The notes under the pieces: model-generated | Database searches by the model: none | The model's input: only the letters and a program-made list of their open reading frames with translations | What the model was told of the DNA's origin: nothing | Position numbers and translations under genes: made by a program | Assembly: GCF_026151205.1 (NCBI RefSeq) | Contig: NC_087073.1 | Coordinates: 17,379,837 to 17,443,836 of the forward strand | From: Bolinopsis microptera | Lineage: Eukaryota > Ctenophora > Tentaculata > Lobata > Bolinopsidae | DNA: 64,000 nucleotides | Reading direction: 5' to 3' | In this document: piece by piece, positions 11,467 to 24,324 of the stretch | Position numbering within the stretch: the stretch's first letter is position 1 | How the letters are laid out: each line of letters starts with the position of its first letter

Positions 11467-11781
11467 TCACACTGTGCTGTAATCAAACGCATGACTAAAA
11501 CCTCTTGCTACTATTACCAATAAACCCATATTGTTAAGGCGGTCGAATGATTTACCTGAGTTGATCGCGTCCATGAAAGGGTTAAACTGCGTTCTGTCCA
11601 GCTTGTTAATGTCCGTTCCAGCAGCCAGCAGTGCCTCCGCCTCCGTCACTCTCCCTGCTTTGCATGGCCAGTGAAGCGTAGAGCTCCCCTCTAAGCTCTT
11701 TGACGATCCGACGAAGGATCCAGATTCCCTTCTTTTCTTTTGAGATTGCTTCAATTCTTCCTGGAGTATGCGGATTACCAT
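11467..11781 (-). CDS. Ankyrin-repeat-type exon
   Basis: The minus-strand frame contains SSTLHWPCKAGRVTEAEALL, AAGTDINKLD, then FNPFMDAINSGKS. This follows the ankyrin pattern TxLHxAxxxGxxxxxxxLLxxGxDxNxxDxxxxxPxxxA for about one and a half repeats. The N-terminal part (MVIRILQEELKQSQKKRRES) is a charged helix. Ankyrin repeats mediate protein-protein contacts and are usually intracellular. The true splice limits are unclear: a donor at ATGG|GTTTAT or TTG|GTAATA near 11515-11535 is likely, with the residues below it being intronic. A LINE fragment on the other strand begins about 60 bp upstream and may have disrupted the gene. Confidence 0.4.
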   Translation of the reverse strand: MVIRILQEELKQSQKKRRESGSFVGSSKSLEGSSTLHWPCKAGRVTEAEALLAAGTDINKLDRTQFNPFMDAINSGKSFDRLNNMGLLVIVARGFSHAFDYSTV

Positions 11782-11837
11782 TTATATACTTCCATACAGG
11801 GCGCGTGAACAATCAGCAATGAATAGCCAGCTGCTGT

Positions 11838-12530
11838 GGCATGCTAAATAGAATTAAAGATAACATTCCCACATCACTCCATAAAGATCTATATCACACT
11901 CTGTTTGAAAGCTATCTTGCATATGGTATAACTGTCTGGGGAGGGGCATCTAACAAAAAACTTGAACCTCTGTTCAAAGCACAGAAAATGTGTGCCCGCA
12001 TAATGTTTGGAGATAAAGAAGCATACTTGGATAAATTTAAAACTAGTGCACGATGCAGACCCTACGGGGAGCAAATCTTGGGCAAGGAATTCTACAGAAA
12101 GGAGCATACAAAACCCCTCTTCAACACTCATGAAATCATGAATGTGCATAATCTGTACTTCTACCATTGTATTAATGACATCTTCAAGGTCTTGAAATAT
12201 AGAACCCCTATATCACTATACTCCCTCTTTGAAACATCTGGCAGACTTGGCAAAGAGACCCTCATTCTCACACCTAAATCATCAGACAGCTACATATACA
12301 GAGCAGGGACAATATGGAATACAGTACGACAAAATCTCATGCTAACTACATTCACCTGTTATAAGCCCAATCACCTCAAATCATCCATAAGAATCACCAT
12401 CACTCACACTCAAAAGGAAGGAGAACCAAATGACTGGAACTTAGCCTTAAACAGCGTTCGACAAAATTCAAAAACTTTAAAATTGACCTTGCCTAGATTA
12501 CTTAAGCTTGAAAAAGCGGTAATATCTTAG
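11838..12530 (+). mobile_element. 5'-truncated LINE, C-terminal reverse transcriptase fragment (Jockey-like)
   Basis: A 229-codon open frame reads YHTLFESYLAYGITVWGG, LEPLFKAQKMCARIMFGD and KEAYLDKFKTSARCRPYG. This is the thumb and post-RT region typical of Jockey-like non-LTR elements. The frame opens with the element, lacks all catalytic RT motifs and ends at 12530. An AT-rich tract follows that may be its 3' UTR; the 3' end and target duplication were not located. It lies within the large 8.4-14.6 kb inverted repeat and is antisense to the ankyrin-type exon. Confidence 0.75.
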
Positions 12531-14184
12531 CGAAATATAACTTGCAGCAGCCCCATACCTTGTCATGAACATAATATCGAAACTACCTCTGTGATCACAT
12601 CTTTCTCTGGGTGCAAAATGAATATATATATAGGTTTATTAGTTTTATAGAAATTTAAAAGTTCTATAGAAATTTATTATATAAGGATTATAAACATTTT
12701 GTTTGTGTGTTTTGTGTTATGCATTTTTATACCTATTTTAGAAGAGATTTTTATAGAATGTTACAAGTGCAGTAGGGTCAGTTTCAGACGAATTAAGCAT
12801 AAATGACATCATTGCCATGTCTGAAGTGGTTTGTAAATGGGCCATTGTTAGCCCCAAGCGTTTTGGTCCCTCATTCCTGCCACTCAGCATTGCCTACTGT
12901 AAAGTAGAAATTTTTCTAAGATAATAGAGAAACTGACCTTGTCTCACTAAATTCAACCACTTACCATAATTAAAATACTAACAACCAAATAAAGTTTTTT
13001 AAATAATTATATACAATCACCAAAAATATTTCCTCAAGTTTACTTCTAGCTAACTAATTCGTGGTTTAAGCTCTTATTTTATTTATGATTAAAGGAATGT
13101 AAAATAAAACTTTTCGTTTCATTGAAAACTTTTCGTTTCATTGAATTATCAATTAATCAATCTAGTTTTTGAGTAGAAAGTCCACAGATTGTGATACATT
13201 GGATTTGATATTGGAAAAGACATAGCTTACCAAATACCTTTTCATGGGCTTTTTGGAGGACAGGGATGACTTATTCCTGCGTGCCATTACACCATAACTA
13301 TCTGCTGTAACAGCAAAAATTAGAATTATGTCGGACATAATTCTAAAAAATTGGAACATCGTAGTTAATCAGTGTGGTGCTAACAACAGAGAGCGATTTG
13401 AACGGTAGGCAATTTCATAAATTCCATTAACGCGATATAAGGATGATTGGAACAGGCTAAAATCTACTATGTAGCATTGATAACTGGCTATATCGCTGCA
13501 TTAAACGATAAAAGTATTGCTAACTATGGATATTCTAAGTGATCTAGGCAGAGGGGAACCGGCACAGCCAGATTGCGTTGTCTTCAGTGACTAAGTTTCA
13601 CGATAGTAAAATTGACCTTATTTATTTTTAAAAAGGATGCACAGTTCAAGCAATAAATCGATCAGCTGCTCATATGATATTTGCATTTAAAGGAGGGCCC
13701 AGTGCAGTGACAAGTAAGTCTGTTAAGGCAACATTTAGTTCTGAGATTAGCTGAGTCTTGACAAAGATAAGTTGAGTTTCGAGAAAGTGCACACGGATAA
13801 AGTTATCAAGTGAAAATGATAAGACTAAGTTAGGGTCCAGTCAACAGAATGGCAGCTGTAACAGAAACAGTTCATTGGATAGGGGAGTAGGGGATTATGA
13901 CGGAGTGAAGTTTATATAGCAGGGCAAACAAAAAACAACTGACAGCACTGAGCAAGTGAACTGGAAAATTGAGGAAGGGAAATAACTGTGGTTGTCAGCC
14001 CTTTCCGTAGCAATCAGGATTTCCCACGAGATCGATCAGGCAATCAGGATTTCCCACGAGACTGCTCCATCCGATGCGCGCACTTTTGTCACGTGACGGC
14101 CACGTGACGCTCAAATCGTTGTCACGTGGTACAGAAGGGAGTTTCCTAGAGCGTTGATCTCGACAAGAGGGAGTTTCTCACGGT
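12531..14184. other. No gene recognised
   Basis: Probably starts with the 3' UTR of the LINE fragment. A 65-codon minus-strand ORF (13162-13359) begins with a hydrophobic stretch (MSDIILIFAVTADSYG) that could pass for a signal peptide, but has no other support. A 20-bp duplication, CAATCAGGATTTCCCACGAG, occurs at 14012 and 14040. Confidence 0.4.
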
Positions 14185-14567
14185 TTATCTTCAATAACTA
14201 TCGCTATTTTTATAGTAGAGAGTTGAAACTTTCACCAAATGTTTCCCTAGACATTTCTGCATGGTAACTGTGTCATAGAATTTTAATTTAGGGACCCAAT
14301 TTTGTGCAACACTCCGGTACCTGACGACCGGTCGCAGACGTGGTTATTGTATTGTCAACTTCTATTGCACACTGAGCGAGCTATATTTTGAGTACAAAGA
14401 TAAACTTTACACCAGGTGAAAGCTGAGACGTTTCTCTTTAAGATGATCACCTCACATTCTGTGTATCTGTGACATTGAGATAGTAACGAATCAAAACGTC
14501 AAGTTGAACAGGCTACAAAATACGCGCTGAATAAAAGTCCACCCCAGGAGTCCACCCCACGCGCGTA
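14185..14567 (-). repeat. Right arm of the large inverted repeat
   Basis: Reverse complement of 8445-8825, ending CCACCCCACGCGCGTA at 14567. Identity is near complete from 14250 outward. Confidence 0.85.
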
Positions 14568-14855
14568 GCTGGTGGTAATTAGGTTATCACTATTGGCCAA
14601 TTCTTACACCTCCCCACCCCCACTACGTTATCAATTTTACAGATAGTATAGCTATTGTTATGTGTCATAATAACACTAGCGTAATCTAAATCATTTGATG
14701 ATTTGAAACCCCCGCCCTGCCCCATCGGCTGATCGGCACGCCCGAGAGCGCGGTAAAATATAGAAATATATGCTGAAGTGAGTGTGGTTTATATAAAACT
14801 TTCGGATACATTTTATGAATGAATTTGTGCGTGACTATAAAATTATGGCATGACT

Positions 14856-15116
14856 AGAGCCGCGCACACGTGCCAGCTACCACACATTTGAAACTTATTC
14901 TTACAATAACACTAATTACAGTGGAATGTGTAATGTCAAATGGGAGCGGTGTGAACAGAGCTGAGTGTAGCCGTGTGTACGGAGGAGCTGTATTAAGTGT
15001 CATCTAAGAAGATAATATGCCATTATTCCGTTTTATTAATATTACAGTATTTGGCGACTGGCTGGCCGATGGTGCTGTGTATCTTTTGGAAGGACAATAC
15101 AAGGTCAGCAATATAA
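14856..15116 (+). repeat. 260-bp segment duplicated at 18984-19243
   Basis: Direct repeat starting GAGCCGCGC and running to AAGGTCAGCAATATAA. The last ~25 bp match the RTE-like element (GGTCAGCAATATAAC). At 18984 the match continues into that element, here it does not, so this copy is truncated. Confidence 0.85.
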
Positions 15117-17747
15117 AGTATATCCCCGGGTCAAAATCGGAAAAAATTAGAATATTTATATTCTTCGTTAAGATTTACATGATGAACTATATTTTTCGCT
15201 TAGATTCGCAAGATAAGCCTGTTTTAGGACTAGTACATGGATTTACATCCAAATTGGTCAAAAATTGGCTGAGTTATGAGCTTTAAAAAATATGCCCACA
15301 TTTGGGCATACGATTTTGCCCAAATTTGCTTTTGCCTAAATTCGATCAAACTTCAATATTTTTTAATGAGACTAACTCTATGTGAAAGATATACCTCAGT
15401 GTTTGTTGAATATAGTGATTACTAAGTAAAAAGACCTCTATGAAAAAAATTGGGAAAATTGCACATAATATTATCTCGGTTCGGAATACTAGCCAAAATT
15501 ATGACTTTATTAAAATTGAAATAACTCTATCAGTTTTCAATATTTTTGCAAGAACTTTTTGGAATCGATTAAGAATTGCATTTCAAGCTTATTGTGCCGG
15601 CAAAAATTGTTGATGTAGGCCTCCAAGGAGATATCCGGGTCAAAATCGGAAAAAATCCTATATTTTAATATACTTTAATATGGTTGCCCCCCCCCCCCCC
15701 CCCCCAATGTTTGAGTGACACACTAACTATGCAGTTTTACCTGTTTAGAGGGGTTTTCAAAGAAAGTTTTAGTTCCCAAAGTCCGTCTCAAATACCAAAA
15801 GCAAAACTACCAGTACCATAAGCTTTAAACCTGGGATATCACTAATTTTACAAATAATAACATAATATCGAGTATGGAGGCCGGAGGGGTTAGAGGATGG
15901 TATTAAACTAAAAGTATAACAGCTAGGCTGTAATAATATCCAAGATTGTCAGAAAATATCGTCTAATCAAGCCAGAAAAGTTTGGTAACTTATCGACTAT
16001 CGAGTAATCGCACGTACGACAGGTTTCTCGTTTATCTCACCAAAAACTTCAGCAGCTTTTTTTCTCATCGTCAGATTCACTTATTCCATACGTAATGACC
16101 CTCCTGCTTCTATATCGTCCTCTTCAGCTTCTGTCTTTACTGCTCTCTCCGCGGCCATCTGTAAATGGGGGGTTGTAAAAAGATAAAAAATGTAGTATAC
16201 AGTTTTCAGCCAATCAGAAGACAGAATGAATCAAACGGTTTTTCTTTCCAAACTGATCGCTTGTTCAGGTTAGACGATACGAAATTTCAGTGGCCTTTTA
16301 CTCCCAAGTTATAGACATATTTCATTAAAAACACTGTTTGTGGCTCTCGCAAGCTGATCTGCAAATTTTATAGCAAACTTAATATTGTGATAGTGAATAT
16401 TTTACCTTGAGCGGGCCCGTCACAGTTGACAAAAAGAAGTATCTCGACGAGGGAGCTGGGAGAGATAGAACTTAGCTAAAATGATAGGGAAAGGGTTAAA
16501 CAAAGTTTTGAAAACATTAAAAACGAAATAAGCAGCATTAATAACAAACATGATGAGCCATAATCAGAGTAACACACCACGTAACCAATTGCCATGGTTA
16601 CGCGCAAGTTGAAGTAACACAGTTACGATAGATATTGATATAATTTCATAAATATAGCCGAAAAGAAAGACAAGTAAGTATTTTAGTTGAGGTTATGATA
16701 TGTTAAAGAGTAAAAGGTTTTGCAATTCAGCTGGCTGCCAAAATCAGCGGTCAATCCAAAGATAGATTTTAGTGACGATCGTATAATAAACTACATCGTC
16801 ACTAAAATCTCATTATATGTAACTACTGACAGTTCTGCCCGACAGTTCCGCCCAATCTAGATCAATTGCTTCCATGGGATGATGCGACGAATCAAAACAA
16901 AGTTTTAAAAACAACCTTTCGTTGGTTGTACGTAAATCCGGACCTCTGTCAAGGAGCTGGTCGGATCCACACTTGCCGGTGAGGAACAATTACTGAAAAC
17001 TGTCATGATATTTCACTTTCACTGCTTTTTACTAAAAAATGGCTTAATTTGCATGATTTTAATCCCATCCACCCTATTGTTACTAGTAACATAGATTACT
17101 ATTAAAAATATAGGTAGAGTGAATGGGTTCAGCCACAGACCTCAAATTACATTGCCCGTATGCATGGAAACGAGTCATCTTTAAGCAATTCTAAGTAGTT
17201 TTGTATGTATCATCGCGTCTGGATCTGTCAGCATTGATTTACTTTAGCATATTATGACGTTTATACTTGTCCGGCTAAACACGGCTTTGTATAGATACGA
17301 TAGGAAGTCTGTCTCATTAGGAAGAACTAATAAGAATTATTAAGAACTCATGCAGACAATTTTTAGAAGTGCAGCAACGTGTGTCAAGGTGTGCTACAAA
17401 TAGAAATTATCATTGTCAGGTATATTACAGCAGCTTCCTGTCTTTTAGCTTTATTTTCTAAGAATTGCTACGATGTTGCTAGGGGACCACTATGGCGTTA
17501 CAATGGTGTTGCTGTGGTGTTGCTAAGGTACCCTTCAGCTCTGTTCAGACCATAAGTTGCTTTTAAAAGGTCAAATAAATATACTCATGGGTTTACTTTT
17601 AGGAAGTTTCTGGAGTCAAAGAAATAACAACACAGATTTTGGCTGAATTTGCTTGAACTTATTCAAAACAATTCATTTCGGCGTCCGGACTCTACGGCTT
17701 GAGACACTCTTAAATGCACTCGCTGTTTACATTTGAAAGTTTGCATG
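15117..17747. other. No gene recognised; poly-C tract
   Basis: AT-rich. A poly-C run of about 19 bases lies at 15687-15705. TATCCCCGGGTCAAAATCGG at 15120 recurs as a near-copy at 15631. No supported exon. Confidence 0.5.
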
Positions 17748-18828
17748 ATATTAACGACCCAGGAATATCTATAATGTATAGTACAGTATGACTATCGTTT
17801 TCAGATAAGTTCAACCCGCTATGTGTTCAAATCAGTGTTTCATTTCATCGGCTGTATCATAGGTCAAGATAAATATTTCTTGATGAGATAAAAGCTTACT
17901 TTCGAAGAACATTTCCTGTAACCATGGGCACCCTCATTTGATATGGAATTCTATCTATTTTGATCGAAAATATGAAACAAATATTTCCCGCCGTAGAGTC
18001 CTAGTCTCTACTGCGCCGCCGTAGAGTCTTACGTCGTTGAGTCTCACACCCTATAAGAGTACCGGTAACCGGTACCATCGTTTAGATGGATACAGGCACC
18101 CTGGGGATCTCCAAATAATATGTAGATGGGCTGAAATCATTGGATGATGATTAATCACTCTACACTCGACTGTCACGTGACTTTTGAAACCTGTTCTCTA
18201 GGTGGCCATGAATAACCCTATAATCTGATTCCAACCCTAATCCAACCCAATCTCTAACAAAAGCATATGCCTAAACCCTAACCCTTTAGAGCGAGATATT
18301 TGACCAATTTCCTTATATAATGGACATATCACGTGATCAAGACAGCTATTCGCCAATATCTCGCCAGGGGAGCATTTTAATGTCATGAGGGGTGATTCGG
18401 AATCAGCGTTCCAACTGTCGGGGGGCTTTTTAGAAAAATCTTGAAGGTTGACTGTAGAGTGGTTTAGCACGCTCGGCAACCATTCACCCTACATATATTG
18501 TCAATAATAATAAACATTCATCAGTAGTTATAGGGTGTTAGAGATCATAATGATACAAATTAAACCATTTTTTGATTAAACAAAGCAAAAAACGGCCCTT
18601 CGTAAACAGGCGGGGAAGTGAGTGATTTGAACAAAGTTACCGTACCATAAGTCGAAAACTAAAAGTGATGGCAAATCCTCGAAAGAGGTGTTTGATCACC
18701 AAACACTGTGCAGATATTAGGAAAATATATTATTATTATCTGTATCAGGTATTCTTATAAACCAGAGGGCAATGAGATCTGGCGTCTCTTGATTCTCTAT
18801 AGCGGTTTTCGACTAATAGTTACTGTTA
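17748..18828 (+). repeat. 1.08-kb direct duplication, copy 1 (copy 2 at 19377-20461)
   Basis: Nearly identical to 19377-20461, from TTAACGACCC(A/G)GGAATATC to TAGT(T)TACTGTTAA. Contains ACCGGTAACCGGTACC and a TIR element with telomere-like CCCTAACCC (18152-18466). The ORF at 18237-18479 is not conserved as coding and is not credited. Confidence 0.9.
18152..18466 (+). mobile_element. Non-autonomous TIR element with internal CCCTAA motifs
   Basis: Ends read TTAATCACTCTACACTCGAC and, in reverse complement, TAAACCACTCTACAGTC, an imperfect inverted repeat of about 17 bp. The interior carries CCCTAATCC, AACCCTAACCC and a CACGTGATC motif. Related copies lie at 19781-20097 and, inverted and larger, at 48600-49045; internal parts recur near 37053-37470 and 49319-49560. 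No ORF. Confidence 0.6.
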
Positions 18829-18990
18829 AAAAAGAACAACGAAGGACCACTAAATAAATGAAGTAATGTGCACGCCAGTAAACGATATCCCTCACCTTCT
18901 TCCTGAGTCAGGGGTCTGTTGCCATAGCAACGAGGGAAGAAGAGCGGCAGCGGTTAGGGGTGGGTTTTGCAATGGTTAATGATGAGCCGC
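18829..18990 (+). repeat. Continuation of the 17.7-kb duplication (partner 21453-21605)
   Basis: AAAGAACAACGAAGGACCAC to GCAATGGTTAATGAT is contiguous with copy 1 here, but in copy 2 it is separated from its neighbour by about 990 bp (20463-21452). Confidence 0.85.
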
Positions 18991-19243
18991 GCGCACGTGC
19001 CAGCTACCACACATTTGAAAATTATTCTTACAGTAACGCTAATTACAGTGGAATGTGTAATGTCAAATGGGAGCGGTGTGAACAGAGCTGAGTGTAGCCG
19101 TGTGTACGGAGGAGCTGTATTAAGTGTCATCTAAGAAGATAATATGCCATTATTCCGTTTTATTAATATTACAGTATTTGGCGACTGGCTGGCCGATGGT
19201 GCTGTGTATCTTTTGGAAGGGCAATACAAGGTCAGCAATATAA
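18984..19243 (+). repeat. Second copy of the 260-bp segment (14856-15116)
   Basis: Same orientation as the copy at 14856, and joined directly to an RTE-like retroelement fragment on its right. Confidence 0.85.
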
Positions 19244-19362
19244 CTTTGTATGGTAGCCTACCAAGCCTGTCAAACAAGCAACGAATCAGGAGATTAGAAA
19301 TGGCGGGACACTGCATTTAACATCCTGAGCTACTTGCCAGTGACTTAGTGCAGTGTTATGGG
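19228..19362 (+). mobile_element. RTE-like retrotransposon 3' fragment
   Basis: Translates as KVSNITLYGSLPSLSNKQ, RIRRLEMAGHCI, stop, HPELLASDLV, matching the C-terminus of the longer RTE-like element at 42159-43911. The in-frame stop and missing 3' tail mark it as dead. Confidence 0.75.
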
Positions 19363-19376
19363 ATCTTAACATAGGA

Positions 19377-20461
19377 TATTAACGACCCGGGAATATCTAT
19401 AATGTATAGTACAGTATAACTATCGTTTTCAGATAAGTTCAACCCGCTGATATGTGTTCAAATCAGTGTTTCATTTCATCGGCTGTATCATAGGTCAAGA
19501 TAAATATTTCTTGATGTGATAAAAGCTTACTTTCGAAGAACATTTCCTGTAACCATGGGCACCCTAATTTGATATGGAATTCTATCTATTTTGATCGAAA
19601 ATATGAAACAAATATTTCCCGCCGTAGAGTCCTAGTCTCTACTGCGCCGCCGTAGAGTCTTACGTCGTTGAGTCTCACACCCTATAAGAGTACCGGTAAC
19701 CGGTACCATCGTTTAGATGGATACAGGCACCCTGGGTATCTCCAAATAATATGTAGATGGCTGAAATCATTGGATGATGATTAATCACTCTACACTCGAC
19801 TGTCACGTGACTTTTGAAACCTGTTCTCTAGGTGGCCATGAATAACCCTATAATCTGATTCCAACCCTAATCCAACCCAATCTCTAACAAAAGCATATGC
19901 CAAAACCCTAACCCTTTAGAACGAGATATTTGAACAATTTCATTATATAATGGACATATCACGTGATCAAGACAGCTATTCGCCAATATCTCGCCAGGGG
20001 AGCATTTTAATGTCATGAGGGGTGATTCGGAATCAGCGTTCCAACTGTCGGGGGGGCTTTTTAGAAAAATCTTGAAGGTTGACTGTAGAGTGATTTAGCA
20101 CGCTCGGCAACCATTCACCCTACATATATTGTCAATAATAATAAACATTCATCAGTAGTTATAGGGTGTTAGAGATCATAATGATACAAATTAAACCATT
20201 TTTTGATTAAACAAAGCAAAAAACGGCCCTTCGTAAACAGGCGGGGAAGTGAGTGATTTGAACAAAGTTACCGTACCATAAGTCGAAAACTAAAAGTGAT
20301 GGCAAATCCTCGAAAGAGGTGTTTGATCACCAAACACTGTGGCAGATATTTGGAAAATATATTATTATTATCTGTATCAGGTATTCTTATAAACCAGAGG
20401 GCAATGAGATCTGGCGTCTCTTGATTCACTATAGCGGTTTTCGACTAATAGTTTACTGTTA
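19377..20461 (+). repeat. 1.08-kb direct duplication, copy 2
   Basis: Partner of 17748-18828, with scattered single-base differences and small indels. The TIR element is repeated at 19781-20097. Confidence 0.9.
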
Positions 20462-20462
20462 A

Positions 20463-21452
20463 CAATGTAGGGTCAGTGAATAATAAGTCTTAAATCCTTA
20501 AAAATTGATCGGGAAATTAAATATTTATCTTAGATTACATAACATTTTCGTAGACTAAAATATTTAAAGATACCTTAGTATTACTGCATACTGTAAATTG
20601 ATTAAAATGTCCTCGCCTACTAGTTTGCCTGGGAAACAGGCTGGGACTGTCATCGAACTGCGGGCGAAACGGCCGTTTTCGTGGAGTGAAAATACTAAAA
20701 CATGCCGTGAAATGGTACAAAAACTAAGGTTTTTGTTTTCTGTTTCGACCCAGCCCGTCTATAAGCTCGTTGACAGTCTCAGCTATTTTTTGTATCACGT
20801 GAAAGTTGCATCCTGGGAATTGGATTTTGAACGTGGTCGGGACAGATTATCCCGGTATGGACCGGTTTGGTTTCCTTAGTGATTTAGGGTTTAGGAATTT
20901 TCTAGTTATTTGTCGAAATAGAAGATTAGAAAAAGATATCTTTGGATTTCTGTACATGACTACTTTCACTATTGATTTTTTGCAAACCTCGAAATTAAAA
21001 GCCTATTAGTTGTTCTGTAGATCTAATGATTCCAAGTTTACTCCCGTTTAATTCTCCACATGAACTAGTGAGTTAATTGGTTCATAGTTATGAATCGTCA
21101 AATACTCGTGAAATATCCGTGTAGTGGAGCATTTGGACAGGGCCATTTACTTTGTACTCAGGTCACAACAGAGATATTTTAGAGGTTCATCGGCTCACTC
21201 TTGAGTGTCGTTCATGTAGAATCATTTTATAGACCAGCTTGTGTTTTGGTCAAATCTATGAATCTGAGTGCACGTATTCCATAATACTCTCGAGACCTTT
21301 AATTCGAGGGGGATTTCCCTCCCACTCTAATGTAGCCGTCCAGCTCGTAATAACAAACTCATGACGAAACATTAGCTAATAATGGAATTAAATAATTAGC
21401 AAACACCTAGACCCCTAGACGATCAGCCAAGCAGCCAGGGCTGCGCTACAAC
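20463..21452. mobile_element. Probable 990-bp insertion splitting duplication copy 2
   Basis: Copy 1 runs uninterrupted (CTGTTAAAAAAGAACAACG) where copy 2 is split. The insert's ends are weakly inverted (TGTAGGGTCAG left; TGTAGCGCAGC in reverse complement of the right). No ORF with recognisable homology. The short ORFs at 20535-21009 lack support. Confidence 0.45.
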
Positions 21453-21605
21453 AAAGAACAACGAAGGACCACTAAATAACTGAAGTAATGTGCACGCCAG
21501 TAAACGATATCCCTCACCTTCTTCCTGGGTCAGGGGTCTGTTGCCATAGCAACGAGGGAAGAAGAGCGGCAGCGGTTAGGGTGGGGTTTTGCAATGGTTA
21601 ATGAT
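21453..21605 (+). repeat. Displaced end of duplication copy 2
   Basis: Matches 18829-18990. Confidence 0.85.
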
Positions 21606-21606
21606 T

Positions 21607-24250
21607 TACCGAAGTTTGCTAAAAACGTCGGTGAATAGTATTCTATGTCATAAACAGCCAATGATCAGCTATAATAGTACGGTTTATTTTACACGGTGAC
21701 TCGTTCTACTTGAAACTGTCTCAATGGTAACAGAGTTTAAAATGTTCTTACTCTTAGTCTTAGTCTTACAGGAGATCTACACGGTGAATGTAAGTGGGTC
21801 TGGGAATCTATGGCGTAAGACTCTACGGTGGAAAACTTTACGGTGGTGCCGTACAAAAAACAACAGGTGTAAAAAACAGGACTATTAGGTGGCAAAGTCT
21901 ATAATCAGGCATGAGATAGTAAGATAAAGAACTTAAGAAATAATGCGAGCAAACAAATGTTATATTTTTTTATCGATATTGATAAATTGGCAGGTGTCCC
22001 TCATTAAATTTATGAGTTACAGGAGTTGCAAGAGTGGCAAATTCGAATTCGAAACAATAAATTTGGATTAAACAGTTGTTTGCCTAAAATTTGTGACAAA
22101 GAACAGGCAAGGGGATATACAAGGATTTCTAAAGTTATGATATTACACGATATAAATTGTGTCAGTGATCACAAACGCCTGTCCTATCCCAGGTAAATAT
22201 CAATATATAATCAGGTACTAGATAGTAAGAAATAATGCGAGCTCTCAGCATATATCTCAGAGTCAGTATCACTATCGAAATATATTGTGGATTGTACGAC
22301 TGAAAGATGAAGTTTATTAAATTCCGAGACAAAATATTTAACGGCAGCTTCCTGAGAACAGAACACGGGGATTTGAAACTTAAAACACACGAGATAGCCG
22401 GAACCAGTACAAATGAGTGAAGCTATATTTTAACTAATTATTCTTAGAAGACTGTTTATGGTTTAGTTGACTCTGAGATCAAACCTTCACTACAAGAGGC
22501 TTCGTCATAAAAGTAAAAGTTGAAAGTATACGTGATCCTGATGCAATAACAGATATATTGAACGTTCAAATCATTTACACCTACGCTAAAAACTTGTCCA
22601 CCAACACTGTACAAACTACAAAAATATTTGATTGGCAGACGGATAGATAAAGAACGAATTATGAACTATAGACCACAGAGTGATCGTTGAATATCATAAA
22701 AGAACGGCACAAGTGCACAACACACAAAGGCGATCTGAACTGATATGGAAGTTAGACCTAGGCAAAATTGAAAGAATCGCACTAACTGGGGCCGCGCTCA
22801 GCCTGTCATTCCGCTAATCTCTATTAATGAACATAATAGCCTGGGGTCCTCAGGGTAAAAGCAAGCACTGATAACAGAAACAAAGAATCATATTTCACTT
22901 GTGTTGTTCCGTTGACCAAAACAAGTGCTAACAGACTAGATGGTTGATGAAATAAGCCTCTTGACTCCCATTGTGTGAAATTACTAACACTAGCAGTAAC
23001 CGGTGTTTCTTTAAGGTGGGGGTCAAGAGACATTAGACAATAACACACGGAATTAAAGAGGAATTAAAGAGGAATTAAAGAGGAATTAAAGAGGAATTAA
23101 ACAGGAATTAAACAGGAATTTAAGATGAAATTACCAAGGAGAACACTAACGAACTCGTCTTGGCTATACATCAATTAGAAAATGTTATTTATCAAATTTG
23201 AGATTTTTACACAAGCCCATTTAGATGAGCTATACAATACTCTGTAAAAGATAACATAATATAGAATGTAATTGTCTGGGAGGATGACTGTAAAATTTGG
23301 GAAAAAAAGTATCCTGTGGTTAAACAAAGCACAGATACTAACAGAAACAAATCAAACGTTTGGTTTGATCCACATTCCACACTACTGATATGTGAGATCA
23401 GACACAACAAATTATGACGCTCTCAAAGCATTTCACAATAAAGGATAATGTATAATATAGATTAACTCCCGATTTCAATTCAGGGAGACTAATCTATTCT
23501 TGCAAAAATGTTAAAACAAACTAAATATTTTTACAACATCTAGGATTAAGGACAAAGTGACTAATATAGAGTACGAGAACACATGATTTCCATCACAATG
23601 CAATCTATTAAATAAGTAATAACTAGGATTAAATATCTTAATCCATCATCAAAGATTGTACAGTATGAATATCAGACCATTAAAGTGTTTTCTACGATCC
23701 AATTCAGAATTTGGACACTAACTGTCAAGGAAAAAGGTGCAGGGCAGAACTAATCTATAGATCACATCTAAGAGATTTCTTTCGATCACAGGGCCTTCTT
23801 TGAAAACGACAAAAAGTAGCCGGGCCCGAACAGGCAGTCCGAAAGAAATAAAAACTATAACAAACAGACAGTATAATGGTCAACATCAATCTGACATATT
23901 TTGTTCCTTCTAGTACCCTGAACCTCTTGATTTGGATTTAAGTAACACGACCTTAGTTCGGAAATTTAATTCAAATGCATAGCATGAGTATATAAAAGAA
24001 AATCTTCAGATATAACTGCAAACTGATTGACAAACTAAACCATCCCTCATCAGAGTGGTAGTCATGACAGGACCATGTTTACTTTGATATTAAGTAAAGC
24101 TAACATCTTTCGCTAGGGTCTTTAAACGAAGTAAATGTCGGGCAGCTAAATATAAACAAGTGTAGACAACTGGACGATTTTTTAAAATGTCGTAACGAGC
24201 AAGAAAAGGTCATCAAAATATATTTTAACTACAGGAACAACATAAACATG
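21607..24250. other. No gene recognised; minisatellite and one MITE
   Basis: Besides the MITE at 22783-22857, holds an 11-bp minisatellite (GAATTAAAGAG, about 7 units, 23050-23122). Short ORFs are unsupported. Confidence 0.5.
22783..22857 (+). mobile_element. Short-form TTAC...GTAA MITE
   Basis: Contains GGGGCCGCGCTCAGCCTGTC, AACATAATAGCCTGGGGTCC and ends CAGGGTAA. The left terminus is degraded (AACTGGGG) and no target duplication is evident. Confidence 0.7.
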
Positions 24251-24324
24251 AAGGAGGGTACCGATGTAACTGTGCAGTGTGATAACACGAGGTGCAGTGA
24301 GCAGCACATCACTGATGACACTCA

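Noticed and set aside
18237-18479. 80-codon ORF in the duplicated TIR element
   Set aside because: Not preserved as an equal ORF in the second copy (19781-20097), so unlikely to be coding.
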